A stretch of 64,000 nt of DNA from Branchiostoma belcheri (GCF_001625305.1 NW_017802836.1:632439-696438), one strand, 5' to 3'; counted from the stretch's first letter, positions 13,101-24,210 are shown. The notes: generated from the letters alone by a model not told the origin. Numbers and translations: made by a program.

Positions 13101-16100
13101 TGATCATAGAGCTATCATGTCAGCAGAATGTACTACACCTGTGTGATAGCAGAATGTAATGTGCATAGCACTTCTACTGAACGTATCGTTTATTAGTTAA
13201 AGTCATGTTTGTGTATTCAAGGAGGATATCTCAATTGTAGTTATCAAATGTTGTGTCAGAAAAGATACTGACAAAATTCTGATGCAACATTGACCAAACA
13301 TCCAACAAAAACCATGAAAAACACAGGTTTCACGCAGGCGCAGTACTTTCTGCCAACGCAATACGCTACTTTTGGCCGTGTTGCTACGTATGATGAGAAA
13401 GAGCAGGTGTTGGAACGGTGCCCTGTTTCATGTGTACTTACTGTACAGCTAAGAATAGCTCCAACACTTACATTTACGGGTTATCAGCACAATGAAGGTA
13501 TGAGACAGTCGTGTGGGGAACTAAACAGCTGTGTTTACCGTACGACAATAACTGGTACAGGTTAGGAGTCAAAAGGACTGCCAGACCAATGCTGCATTTT
13601 ACCAAGTTAATGAAGAAACAGAGTGTGTCTCGAACTCTTTTTATTGTGTGTATCGTTTAAAATGTTTGTCACAAGCACATTTTACATGGGTTACTTAAAG
13701 TATACGACATGTAGTTACTATATTTTAAGACATCCAATGCAATCTGAGGGTGGAAAAATGATTTTCAAAGTCAATTTTCTGGTCATTCTTTTACTTGTTG
13801 GATCTTTTACTAAGTTGGATCAATCCTAATTCCTATCCCATATCATACTGATATCTGTAAGGCAAAAATGCAATGTCCCTGACCGAAAATGGTTGCTTAT
13901 TTCGTATTGTAGTATCAAAAATAAAGAGACTCCTTTTTTAAGATGAAGTTCTGCCGTGCTCACCTTCTGCTGCAGCTGCCTGTGGACCATACATGGAGTC
14001 TCGGCGCTGATACGGGTCCCACACTGGTACTTCTACAACAATAACAGGCAAGATCACATGTTACTACATTGCACTGGGCTTTTCACAGCCACATTAACAA
14101 CAACATAAAATAAGAACTTGCGGTCTAAACTAAACATAACACGATATTTGGAATGTAAAATCTGATGTCTAAATTGTTGGAAGTACTTGGCTCTTGTTCA
14201 TTCTGAACAGTTTTTGGTATTGATCCATACTTCCCAAATTCTGAGTGGTGTAGGTTTGCAGAAAAAAGGATTTTGAGCCTCGACATGTCAGCCTCTTGAC
14301 TACAACGATGATAAAGGACATGTTACACCCAACCTTTGCACATCTATTAGCATGGTTCAAAGCTATCTACTGATGATGCCCCTACTGTTTGTACATGTAC
14401 TTGGTGGCAGCAGGTTCCACTCTACAATAGTTCTATGGAAAAACAGCTTTTTGTCCTATAAGAAGACATTGTTTTCTCATCTTTTCTCATCACTGACCTG
14501 CCTGTCCGCCATCATATCCCAGGTCTCTGGGTTCCTGCTTGATGGGTGGGCATGGAGGGAAGGGAGGAGCCATCGCGCGATTGTACATCGGCTCTGGGAA
14601 CTCCTGCTTGATGTTTGCCGGGAACGGGGACTGGCCCTCGCTCCGGGGCGGCTGGAAACCTGCGTCTGACGACGATCGCTGGAAATGGATGTGGTCGGGA
14701 ACTTGTCTTTGGAACATGGGGTCTGACACCTGTCGCTGGAAGGCGTGAGGGTCGGGCAGTCTGTAGGCTGGCTCCGACAGTTGTCTCTGGTACCTGCAAA
14801 CATCAAAAAGTTTTCCTCAACTTAAACTAACAACTGCCTCTGAAAGATTGTAGGAATCACATACAGGGACCACATGCACTAAGTATGAAACACAGTATAG
14901 TCTGTATGAAGACCTGCTAACCACAGTAAAGAAATGGAAACTGAAGTGGTATGGCCACCTGTTAGGGTCATTGGGTCTAGCCAATACCATCATGCAGTGG
15001 AAGAGACAGAAGGGTACTGTCAAATGGATTGAAAGGGTTGAAACAATTGGCTGTCTAGTGCCCCAAGTTTATCAACTTGCATGCGGAATAGGAATTAATG
15101 TTTACACTTGAATTGTACTTGTATGTTTGTATGGGTAAGAACAGATGGAGCTTATATTATAATACATGGTTCATCTGTATGAGGACTTACAATTACTGTT
15201 GATACTTTGTATTGTGCTTGTACATGTATAGTAAGTTAGTAAGTATACCTGGGTGGTTCTGGTGGATGTGGGTATGCTGTGCTGGAGGTACTGGGTGGGT
15301 AGGACAGTCCGTCTTGCTTTGGGGTCGGTGTCTGGGCGGGCGGTAACGGTGGCAGCTTGGGATCGCAGGGGTTTCCCATGAACAACTGCTCGCCGAAGTC
15401 GAACTTGTCTGGGTTGGACATCTCCCCGGGAGGGACCATATGTGAGCAGGGGCGGGGGCACTCATCCAGGCTGCGGGGCTCCGACTTTACCTTCAGGGGC
15501 GCCGTCAAAACTGCAACGAAAAAACCGAAAATCTTCCCTTATTTGCATATCAATCAACAGTTTGTGCTTATAAACCTGCTTTTCTGACAACTCTACAGTG
15601 TCACTAACGAAAGGCAGTGGATGCTACCTAAAACGTCTGTTTCCAAAATCATATCCAGTTGCTTGAGTTGAGTAACTGGTTTTTGGCATAGTCCAAAAAT
15701 CATTTCATCAAGTTGGTAGAACATATGATATTGGATTTCTCTTCATACACAACTGTATAGACTCTCATGTGCTTACGATTCGATGCCTATAAGACATCTT
15801 CCTCAGACGTTCTGACTGAAGTACTACCATACTGCTACTTGCCATTTAGCCAATGTTTGGGATTGTGCTCTTGCTGCAAAAGTGCCACCTAGATTGGCTA
15901 CATGCACTATAGCGACAAGAAGCAGTATTCCAATATACACTGAACAGTATTTACAAGGGTTACCTCTCCTCAGTATATATTGTTGTTTGTATTCCACTCA
16001 TGGGCTCACTTATTGCAAATCACTCAATTTAACTGATGAACATATCAGCATCATATGTCAGTGCAGTTTAATTAAGATTGCTATCAACTCTTATTTCAAT

Positions 16101-19100
16101 AGGTAGAGAGGAAACTGTAATAATTACAGCGTGACAAAGAACTAGTGTAAAGTCAAGATGTTTTCTTGTCAAATATTAGCTGTTCTAACTTCTATCAGTT
16201 TTACACAGGTGAATGAAAATTGGTGTAGTCAGTGAGGTGGAATTCCTGTGCTAAGAATTTTCAGAGAAACATGCATGCGTGCTTAGACTTAGAGTTACTA
16301 TTGATAAAAGAGAACAAAATGCCAACGAAAGTCAGACAACGAGTTCTATAACTTTGTTCTTTCCTATATTCTTTGACTTTTTTTTGGCTTGGGATCTAAC
16401 TGGGGACTGGCTTGTGTATTGGTTGCCCTAACTTGCCTAAGAACAATCTAGTATCCAGGCTAGCTTGATATTTAGACCTGTTATGCATGAACTGATGAAG
16501 ACAACCTTTGGCAGTTGCAGGCAGGGTTAGCCTGGATGCCAGACTCATAACACACAAGGCTCAGAGTTATACCTACATGTATAGCCAGTGTGCCGGGATC
16601 AGGGTCTAACTGAGGGGGGCTGTGGTATAATTTCCTTGGGGTCATGAAGGCTCTGGAGCCAAGGAGCTAGCCTGTATAGAAACAGTCTGGAATGAACAGT
16701 CTGTATGGAAACAGTCTGGCACCCAGGCTACTGACCCTAGTTCATAGGATCTGACTGGGGTCTAGCTTGTGTAATGTTAGCCCTGGGAACAGCCTGGCAC
16801 TCAGGCTAGCTTGATATTTAGGGCTGTGATGCATGAAGACAACCTTTGGCAGTTGCAGACCAGGTTCTGCTGCTTGTTGGTTGGTGTGACAGGCAGGCGG
16901 GTTGCCCCTGGGGCGGTGGATACTATCAGGTTACACTTTGGCCTGGAGCTTGTCTCAGAACCTGGGTGACTGCCAAACCTGCTGTGGGAACCTAGCCTGG
17001 GAGCCAGACTGTTGCCAGGGCCAATATAACTAGCCTGGTTACCAAACCTATTATAGCTCCCGAGTCCTACATNNNNNNNNNNNNNNNNNNNNNNNNNNNN
17101 NNNNNNNNNNNNNNNGGATGTAGGACTCGGGAGCTATAATAGGTTTGGTAACCAGGCTACAATGTAACGGCTAGTTCCTCGAGATAAAACAGCCTTAAGG
17201 CAGCCTGTGGACAATGGCAACGAACCAGGCTATACTTCCACCACATCAAGACAATAAACAGAGAGCTGACTTGATTGAAGGACACTACTGCTAGCTGGAA
17301 CCTAGCCTGGGAGCCAGACTGTTGCCAGGGCCAGCGTAACAGCTAGTTCCTCGAGATAAAACAGCGTTAAGGCAGCCTGTGGACAATGGCAACGAATCAG
17401 GCTATCCTTCCACCACATCAAGAGAATAAACAGAGAGCTGACTTGATTGAAGGACACTACTGTGGGAACCTAGCCTGGCTCCCAGACCACAGCAGGTTAC
17501 TTGGACTGAAGCAAGCCACAAACCTCATCTCAACTTTTTTGAATTATCATAATATCAAGGGGGTGTTTTACAGGGTTGGTTTTAATTACAACTGTAGTTT
17601 AAAAGACCTAGTACATGTCAGGAGAGGCCTATGCTCTTTAAAGAGTTGTATTTTATTGTATTTTAACTCCAGGAAGATTAGCTACATACTTGATTTTGTA
17701 TGTCTTGTGTGTCGCTAATGGAGTTTAATAAAGCACATAAAGCACACATAAAGAGGGCCTGCAAGGAGAAGAAAGAGAGGAGGAAGCAATGCTCCATCCC
17801 TGTCCAGTCCTTCCCTTGCAGCATCTGTGGCCGCTCATGTGCGTCAAAAATTGGTCTTCACTCCCATATGAGGACCCACATCGGCAAATGAGGACCTGTA
17901 TATACGCCTAATCATCTGTCGCAAGCGACAGGAGATTCCAAGCAAGGGGGGGTCCCTACAACGCTCTACGCTGAATTCAGAAACCTCTCGATTACGCTTT
18001 ACGATAAATTCCAAGTGGCTACAACGCATTACGTAGAATTAAAATGGCGAATACGCTCTATGCTAAATTTTAGTGCGGGCCCCCTTTAAAAGTCTAAGGG
18101 ATGGGGATTGGTAAAACACCATTGCGCTTTCCTGTGGAGGATTGTAACCAGGCTATAGTTCCACCATTCAAGAGAATAAGCAGAGCTGACTTAAGTGAAC
18201 AAGTAGCTCTTAATATATCAAATTTTATCTGACTAAGAGTAAAAAGCATCCATCAGTCAGACATCTGTACACTACAAATATATTATGCCACACATGACTG
18301 TAAAACTAAACATTGATAAATCTGATAAATAAGTTATTTAAGTCATTATTTATCTTTTGATAATGATATGCAAACTGCTGATAGCATTGCAAGTAGGGCG
18401 ATTTACTTGTAGTATTCAAACTACCTTTTAGAAGTTTTATTTTACAAGTACAAAGTGGCTGCTATCTCCCTGCCTTGCCTTTAGAACAGTCCATTCAACA
18501 TCTTGTTTATGTTACTGGATGTTTGACCTCCATTTTGGACTGGAGGGTATCAAAGGGGAATGTTCAACTATAGGGAATTGCGAAAAGAAATGTGGACAAA
18601 AAATATCAACAACACAAAAACATACATCCACCAAGCCTTTGTAAAGCTGTAAACTTTCATTAAGTCGAAGACATGTGGGTAGTTAAGGCTAAACCTTGCT
18701 TCAAAAACTCCTTTTAATCCACACCCTTTAGGCTATATGGACAAGGGAGACCTTGAGAAATGTAAAACAGCCTTTTCTTCAAACTTCTAACAAATACATA
18801 GTGCAAAATGGCCTCTGTCTGATTTCCAAATTTTACACATGCTGAGTGAATAAACATATGCGTACCTCTCCTGCCAACTCTGTCTATTGAATACAGACAT
18901 ACAGTACCAATAGCCAGACTGGGCAGTGCATAGTGAATGCAGTCATTACTACATTACCATGTAAATCATAATCCACCCTACAACATACATAAATTCCACA
19001 GCAAAGTATATATCTAGTATCCATCCAAAGGCTGTGAACTGGTGCGCTTTAACTGAAGGAGCCATAGAAAACCTGCTGCATGGATTGGGGGCAGGTTTTG

Positions 19101-22100
19101 TTGTAAGTTGAAACCTGATATGGCCTCTCCACCTTACATTTCATTCACAAAAGTCTGGGCCTCCATTCATGGGGACTGAGTAAACAGTGGTTTGTTCTAG
19201 AGGCTGCCCTGAAGGCCTGGATTCTTCCATCCTCCCCTAGCACCCCTCTCCAAGCGGAGGTTTAGGCTTTTGCTAATTTTTGACGTACTGTTTAAGTGTT
19301 TTACCTTTAGGCGTTTTAATATTAGGCTTTTCTTTTTGTACTGGTATCTTTTTTCATGCTAGCCCAAATTCTGGTGGCAAATGGTACATGCAACTGCCTG
19401 GCAAAGGGCTACTGGTTGGCCAATTTGATACTGTCTTTGCAGCCACCAAAATTATTCTGCTTGGAGATCATCCCACAAATTGTTCCTTACTAGGCTGCGA
19501 ACATTAGACCCAACATGCAGCTAGTAACTTCGCCACGTCCACTTCGCTAGGAAAGGCAATGGTTGCGGCTATGTTCACCATCTGGCGACAAACCAAATGT
19601 CAATATTTAAGGAGAACAAATACATTTTGTCCCCACCAAGTAACGCAAGATTCTGGCTGGGCAAATTTGCTGCAGGGGCTGCAGCAAGTCTCCGTTTGGC
19701 TAGCTTAACGAAATGTGACGTTTTCAGTTTGGCAAAAGCAAGTATGAGGGAAATAACAAACAGTTTCACTTGCAAAAACCTGTCTATATCTAATGCAAGA
19801 GATGTTGAACAATTGCAGAGAATTCATGGTACTTTTCTGTATGTTTTACCAGTAGAAAATGTTCACCATATGCTAACTACATACATATAGTAGTAGCACT
19901 TTTTATCAATGAAGAGGAAAAAAGTTGTAAGCTCAATTTTAACCCTGGTTTTATAAAAAAAAGGGCCACTCCTTTTGCTAAATAATTTATGTCTACTCTT
20001 CATGAAAATTACCATATGCCACTACAAAAATGGCCCCCTATGGAATTGACCGATATTTCCTACTTATCAAAATATCATTTCTGTGTTTTGTCTGAAACAT
20101 GGAGAAAACTGTTGGAACAAAAAGTCTTCAGGATGGTGATCATCCATTCCTGTTTAACAAGGAAGACCACAATTTCTCTCAATTTCTAAGCAAACCATAG
20201 TAAGGACAACTGACTGAAAACTTTATACTGTTTTCCATTGCAGTTGAATTATATATTGGGAAATTATACATAATTGAAACACCCCTAAAAGGCTCCAACT
20301 ATATGCTCCTACCATGATAATAATAATACATAAATGTAATGTAAAACACATCATAGAAACAGCCATAAAACATCTGCAGCTTCTTGAACATGTCAGACGG
20401 TGCAAACATAACTAGCACTAATTCTACAGGAGCTACTTATACATGATCTCAAGGAGGTAAACATTAGCCCGCGTTTTGTTCCTCCACTTAAAACATATAA
20501 ATCTAATCCTGTAGGAAGGCAATAATTTGAATAGTCACCCGTCGGTAGTTGGAAACGGAAAGACATGACTGTTAGGGCCAGCTGCAGCGGTCCCACCGTG
20601 GTTTATGGTGTAATAACCGACCCATCTCTAACCCTGCTCCTCCCGTCTTATCTTGTATCTACACCACCACACGCCACCAATCCCACACCTGCTGTGCTAT
20701 CAATATGTCAATAATTCCTCCTCTATCCTTCCAAAATCCACCTTACATACATCTTTTTTCACCACTGTGGGACAGTGTTCTAGCCAGTGTACATCTTTCC
20801 CTCATTTGATGGAATTTTGCTGTTCATGACGGACACAAATTTTGCCCAATCCGTCATCTTTGGCGGACAAGAAACAGAGTGTAAATATGTGGTAAGGGAT
20901 GGTAATAAACTAACGAAATTTTGTCACTCATGATGGAGAAAAAGTTTGCCCAATCTGTCATCTTTGACAGAATGTAAAGATATGGAAAGGATTAGTCTAT
21001 CCGCAAACTTTCCCCCTCAAAATGCAGGAAATAGCATTTCAAGATTTCAAAATTTGGGAGCATGTCCCCAGATCCCAGGTCTTGCTTTCATAGCTTGACA
21101 TAACGTCCTGCAAAACTGAGCTCATGGAAAAATTTCAAGACAGGCTAGAACACTGGCAAACTGTGGAACATAACTTGATAAACTGTGGAACATGACTTAC
21201 TGTTTTCAGCTTGGAAATCAGGCACAAACTGTTCTTCATCTTCTACGCAGCTTGCTGTAAAATAGGGTGAAACAGTGGTCTTAAGAGGGGAGAAATATCA
21301 TTCTCTTACATGGCATCTGCAAGTATTATCCTTTTTTCCTACTAAGCTACACAATTCATCACACTACTATACATTCATGTACATGTTATGAGAAAAAGTT
21401 TGATATCAAAACCTTCATATAAACAGCAAATAACAGGTTGGCCTTACCTTCCGCTAGCCATGCCTCCTGAAACTGGCTTAAGTCTTGAAACAGGTCTGTA
21501 GATAGAAAAAAGAACAAGTCAGCATCCAATCATTCTGATAACTTCCTTGACGTTTCATGCCGTCAGAAAATCTGATCTCCAACATCCAACAATGAGCCCT
21601 GCCACGTACGAATTGACTTTGAACCAGCAGCCTAAATAACTAAGTTAATCTGACATTTTGCAAGACAAAGCCTTTTAGTACAGTGGTTACAAATATGGCA
21701 CATTTCTTCTGTTCAGAAAATACACTGAACTTTACTTTGGAGAGCTTCTGTCTCAGACAGTCTAAAAAGGCCTTAGTGTAGATGCATGCTTTGCTCTAAA
21801 GTAAGGAAGGCAAGCCAGTTCTAATCTTTTCGTGCAGAATGCATTTTCCTAACTTACTTGTATTCTTGAGCTCAAGTCAGCACTTTTCTTTCAAAGATTT
21901 GTATGTTTAAACCATTTTTTCTTGAACTTCATCATGAAAGACATAATCACCTTGATAGAAAGTTGAACAACTAGAAAACTGACTTCAACAAAGATTTTTC
22001 TGGAATGTCTTACTCATAGATGATGATCAAAGGTTCTTAAAATGCTAGAAATGTGATTTCATCCCCATTTCTTGATTCACTTTTTTATCTTGAAAGAAGC

Positions 22101-22870
22101 TATCGGGAAGGAAAGATCTCTCACCTTCAGAATCTTGGAGCTCCTTGCGTTTTTGTCCATCGTCTCTCGGAGGTGTGTCATCCTCCCGATCTGCACCGGG
22201 AACACTCTGTAACATGGAAGAAAAAAAATCTGTTAAGACGGGAATCTTTTTAAAAAGTTTTCTTAAGAAACTAATGATATTACGATTGAAAAAAAAAAGA
22301 CTTGTCAGTTACTTCAGTTGGTAGTTGATTTGCAACTGTGGTGTGCAGTGCACGAACAATTTTTTCTTCAAATGACTGTTGGAATTAAAAGACTAGTACT
22401 ACAGACCGCATGTAAAGGATTGCTGGGCTAATAGAGAGGCAGCAACAACTGCACATATTGAAACTTTAAATCTCCTTTTAATACTTCTCCAAATTCAATG
22501 GCGGCTACTATCTCCAGGTCTTTTTCAACGGATGCTGTTTTCAGGGCCTACAAAAATCATCCAGCTCCTCGGCTACAGGGCCAGCATGCTCCCAAGGAAA
22601 TTTTGCAACATGGTCTAAATCATCGAGACTGCAGCAAAATTTCCTTGGAGGCATGTTGGCACTGAAGTCGAGATGACCTGTGTGGACCCTAGAAAACCGT
22701 CTGGCATCCAGGCTAGCCAGAAAATGGGTAAAAATTGTGTCACATTTGTAGATCTTTTAGCCTTTGCTAATTCTGGGTTTCTACAAAAAAATATTGCAAG
22801 GGCTTCTTACCTGTGGATACATGTAAGGCACTTCCTGGTCGTAGAATTCTTTCCGCTGGTTGTATGCCAT
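7127..22870 (-). CDS. ETV1/4/5: ETS transcription factor, PEA3 subfamily (ETV1/4/5 ortholog)
   Basis: Twelve coding exons: 22811-22870 (ATG 22868-22870), 22125-22206, 21448-21495, 21201-21254, 15249-15510, 14498-14793, 13964-14032, 12930-12998, 9115-9275, 8538-8744, 7803-7916, 7127-7186. All phases agree; the total is 1482 nt, 493 aa, within the 477-510 aa of vertebrate ETV1/4/5. Seen: N-terminal FYDQEVPYM; acidic activation region with [15 protein letters not shown] and [10 protein letters not shown] (about 48-79); KIKQEPRD-type sumoylation-like motifs (VKSEP, IKQEP); ETS DNA-binding domain about 330-415 with [45 protein letters not shown] and [20 protein letters not shown]. After it comes [11 protein letters not shown], as in PEA3 proteins. 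Known role: nuclear, ERK/FGF-responsive factor binding GGAA sites. A single gene fits the pre-duplication ancestor of ETV1, ETV4 and ETV5. Confidence 0.95.
8847..9053. mobile_element. Short TIR element (CAGGGCTAGAAAT type)
   Basis: Ends are CAGGGCTAGAAAT and AGTTTGAGCCCTG, an imperfect TIR. The interior has CCTGCAAATGCAGG near one end and GCCTGCCAGGC near the other. A related end is seen at 14190-14285 (TTCTGAGTGGTGTAGG...TTTTGAGCC). I find no target duplication. Confidence 0.5.
9344..9590. mobile_element. hAT-like MITE with exact 8-bp TSD
   Basis: ATGTTCAC occurs at 9336-9343 and 9591-9598, flanking a 247-bp element. The TIRs read (C)AGCACGTCGGCAGAACG and CGTTCTGCCGACATGCTG, and continue inward as complementary GCGC-rich sequence (CTGCACCTGCGC / GCGCAGGCGCAG). 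The interior contains CAAATGTTGTGTCTGAAAAG. Relatives lie at 13118-13365, 42164-42461 and about 61700-61915. No transposase is present. Confidence 0.85.
9640..9935. mobile_element. Imperfect inverted-repeat element
   Basis: GTACGAAAACTATGTATGTC...GGTCTGCTTTGAT on the left is mirrored by ATCAAAGCAGAACATTTTAC...GCAGTTTTCGTGC on the right, around a loop with two ATACATTCA-type inverted motifs. It lies directly next to the MITE at 9344-9590. Confidence 0.6.
10270..12520. repeat. Diverged interspersed copies of a LINE-tail-like repeat
   Basis: A block with TTGACTTAATTATTTTGGTC, CTTAAAGTCTG, TTGTATTGTTTAACAA and CCTGGAAGAT occurs at about 10310-10400, 10490-10730 and 12240-12515. A different ~80-bp direct repeat (AGTTAGATCAACCAGTAACT...) is at 10817-10897 and 11046-11126. 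The region resembles 3' ends of non-LTR retrotransposons, but no ORF remains. Confidence 0.5.
11288..11669 (-). mobile_element. tRNA-headed SINE (family B), near full length
   Basis: Read on the minus strand: GGGGTCGTGTGGCGCAGTTG with TAGCGC (box A like), GTGGGTTCGAGCCC (box B), CTTGTGCCCTTGGGAAAGGC, CCTCACTTCACTCAGGTG, then GGATAGGACGTTAAATGGAG and ATCGAAAAGAGTAGGGGATC, ending in an AAAC-type tail at about 11290. The head shows it derives from a tRNA gene; it is a retroposon, not a functional tRNA. Confidence 0.8.
13118..13365. mobile_element. Relative of the 9344-9590 MITE
   Basis: Shares GTCAGCAGAATGTACTACAC, AAATGTTGTGTCAGAAAAGA and CGCAGGCGCAGTACTTTCTG with the 9344-9590 element, in the same order. 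The ends are eroded and I see no target duplication. Confidence 0.65.
14850..15055 (+). pseudogene. Non-LTR retrotransposon fragment, ORF2 C-terminal region
   Basis: The plus frame reads [20 protein letters not shown] and then [13 protein letters not shown]. The KLKWYGH...GLA.TI pattern is typical of the region after the reverse transcriptase domain in several LINE families. Short and degenerate, within an ETV intron. Confidence 0.65.
15540..15690 (+). repeat. Interspersed repeat, second copy of the 1197-1395 family
   Basis: Shares ATTTGCATATCAATCAACAG, TGTTTCCAAAATCATATCCAG and TTGCTTGAGTAACTG-type sequence with 1197-1395. It has an extra GAGTT duplication inside TTGCTTGAGTTGAGTAACTG. Confidence 0.65.
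16440..17490. repeat. AGCCTGG-rich repeats and ~172-bp tandem duplication
   Basis: Motifs such as TAGCCTGGGAGCCAGACTGT recur in both orientations. A unit with CTAGTTCCTCGAGATAAAAC and GACTTGATTGAAGGACACTA occurs at 17170 and 17342 (period 172), with a decayed relative at 18130-18200. No gene is seen here. Confidence 0.7.
17031..17159. repeat. Perfect 42-bp palindrome arms around an assembly gap
   Basis: Arm 17031-17072 starts TAGCCTGGTTACCAAACC. It is exactly reverse-complementary to 17118-17159. Between them are 43 Ns (17073-17115). The gap therefore marks a hairpin centre or a misjoin; the true loop is unknown. Confidence 0.9.
17700..17893 (+). pseudogene. LINE-type C-terminal zinc-finger fragment
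   Basis: A 63-codon ORF ends [20 protein letters not shown] and RTHIGK. The CxxCGRxCxSxIGLxSHxRTH pattern matches the C-terminal CCHH finger of several non-LTR retrotransposon polyproteins rather than a cellular C2H2 factor. Basic residues (KEKKERRK) precede it. There is no other domain and no sign of a host gene. Confidence 0.55.
17957..18078. repeat. Degenerate ~30-bp tandem repeat, 4 copies
   Basis: Units centred on ACGCTCTACGCTGAATTC, ACGCTTTACGATAAATTC, ACGCATTACGTAGAATT and ACGCTCTATGCTAAATTT follow at about 30-bp spacing, just downstream of the zinc-finger fragment. They may belong to the 3' end of the same retroelement. Confidence 0.7.
18200..20770. other. ETV intron sequence without recognisable gene
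   Basis: Large intron between exons 21201-21254 and 15249-15510. I see only short spurious ORFs and one partial repeat (about 19240-19380) related to the hairpin at 61321-61529. Confidence 0.5.
20773..21155. mobile_element. Non-autonomous TIR element (CAGTGTTCTAGCC)
   Basis: Ends are CAGTGTTCTAGCC and GGCTAGAACACTG, exact complements. The interior has two diverged copies of GCCCAATCCGTCATCTTTGG. No target duplication or transposase is seen. Confidence 0.7.
22569..22671. repeat. Hairpin element
   Basis: CAGCATGCTCCCAAGGAAAT and TTTTGC are mirrored by GCAAAATTTCCTTGGAGGCA and TGTTGGC. Arms are about 38 bp with a few mismatches. Position is within the first ETV core intron. Confidence 0.65.
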
Positions 22871-23399
22871 TGGCACTGCGTGTGTGTTGGGCCGCCCCGC
22901 TCACCCTACGAAAACATGGAGGCCGAAAATTATGAATGAACGCCTCTCTGCTACGTACAACAGCCAGCGTAACTGTGCACCGAGGGTGCGGGGTTCGAAT
23001 CCATCTCCACGCGAAAACGTCGCTTTTACTGGATTCTGTTCCCAGCGATGCAAAATTAGGTTTATGTGTAATCGCACACATGATACTAACAGCTGGAATC
23101 GCAAGGAAAGGAAAGTACGAGCGAAGCACAAGATGGCAACACGCAACTCACGATCATGGAGGACGGCCCCAGAACTGCGCTCTAGAAGCGCCATACTGAT
23201 ACATTTATATATGGTAGGCATTTTCAAACCGCTCACCTTCAAACGCAAAACTCGTCGCAATCGGGGCAAAATCGGCGGCGGTGACCTACTAGATACGTGG
23301 CTGGAAACACCTTGTTCTTGTCTCTTGCTTCCTAGCGCGATTGCAAGCCAAAATACATTCGTTTCGGGCAAAAAAATACTTCATTTACGGCATAGATTC

Positions 23400-23720
23400 C
23401 CCGCTATGAGAAATGTCCACTATGCCTCTGCAACCCACCAGGACGGCGAAGCCGTCGCGCTGGTTGGTCAAGTGATTAGCGATGCTGGCCCGCGATTGGC
23501 CAGAGTAATCTATACTGTCAATGACTTCATTAATAATTATCTGGCTGAAACCCCAGGCGGGATCGCCATGGCAACGCATTGACGTCATAGCCCGGGTTGT
23601 ATGTCAGGTAGGCGGAGCTATCCATTGACAGCCAGCAGAAAGCAAATACCTTCCGACTGTGAGCCAATCAGCGTTAGGGACCTTTGCCCCTTTGAAAGGT
23701 TTATCGACGCTTGATTGACG
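23400..23720 (-). promoter_or_regulatory. Possible internal promoter of ETV
   Basis: A GC/CpG-rich stretch upstream of the 22870 start carries CCAAT-box cores on both strands (ATTGGC at about 23495, GCCAATCAG at about 23663). It could drive the shorter MAYNQ isoform, while the 24210 exon serves a longer one. No TATA box is evident. Confidence 0.3.
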
Positions 23721-23782
23721 CCCTTTCATATGCAAATGAGGCTAATTCAGAGCCCCGTTTCATTCACAAATTTTCCACTTAC

Positions 23783-24210
23783 CTGGCGCCCTGTAATTCA
23801 CCTGATAGTGGAAGAGCGAGTTGAAATACAACACCATCAATGAACGTGTGTGTAACAATAAACAAGTGGCATAGCTTTACCTGGGCACTGTAGCCTCCAC
23901 CAGGCATCGACTGGAAAGAGAAGAAATTGGCTAAATACACAAATGAGACAGATAACGCTATGGCCTGGGGAGTTAATAGTCTACCAAAGGAGTACAGTTT
24001 GCCACTCTAACTCTCCTGGCATGTTATCTGTCCAATTTCTACTCTTTCCCAGCGTGTATTAGCAACCTATGAAGCCTGCTAGAGGCTAGAGTATCGGATC
24101 TTTATGAATCCCACCTTTAAAACCCAAGGAGTCAGTCGAGGTACCTGCCTGGTCACGTTATATCGGAACGTGCCATCTGATGAGTAGCCCTCAGGCAGAC
24201 GCTCTTTCAT
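23783..24210 (-). CDS. ETV1/4/5: Candidate upstream coding exons of ETV (N-terminal extension)
   Basis: Three short exon candidates join in frame to the core gene: 24145-24210 (ATG 24208-24210, 22 codons, starts MKERLPEGYSSDG), 23881-23910 (10 codons, SMPGGGYSAQ) and 23783-23801 (19 nt, VNYRAP then one base). A CACACGCAG acceptor at 22876-22877 would then join [11 protein letters not shown], continuing into the core reading frame. Donors are CAG|GTAC, CAG|GTAAA and CAG|GTAAGT. Vertebrate ETV genes are known to use alternative first exons. The in-frame phases (0/0/1) support real exons, but the last acceptor has a poor pyrimidine tract, so this is inference. Confidence 0.5.
23911..24090. mobile_element. 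Inverted-repeat element abutting an ETV splice acceptor
   Basis: CTGGAAAGAGAAGAAATTGG at the left end and CCAATTTCTACTCTTTCCCAG at the right are inverted arms, with TGGCATGTTATCTGTCC inside. The family recurs at 32810-32990 (two arms) and as single arms at 3905-3980 and 27370-27470. The left arm begins at the acceptor of the candidate exon 23881-23910. Confidence 0.65.

Noticed and set aside
17700..17891. Host C2H2 zinc-finger gene
   Set aside because: Only one finger, of retroelement type, next to repeats; no other exon found.
20773..21155. 8-bp target duplication for the CAGTGTTCTAGCC element
   Set aside because: The flanks (CTGTGGGA and GCAAACTG) do not match; only the TIRs are supported.
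22976..23012. tRNA-like box B (GGGGTTCGAATCCA)
   Set aside because: No cloverleaf can be built upstream (no D-arm or matching acceptor stem). Probably a SINE scrap or chance.
22860..23582. 240-codon plus-strand ORF
   Set aside because: It lies opposite the ETV first core exon in a GC-rich region where stops are rare. Basic, low-information composition; treated as chance.
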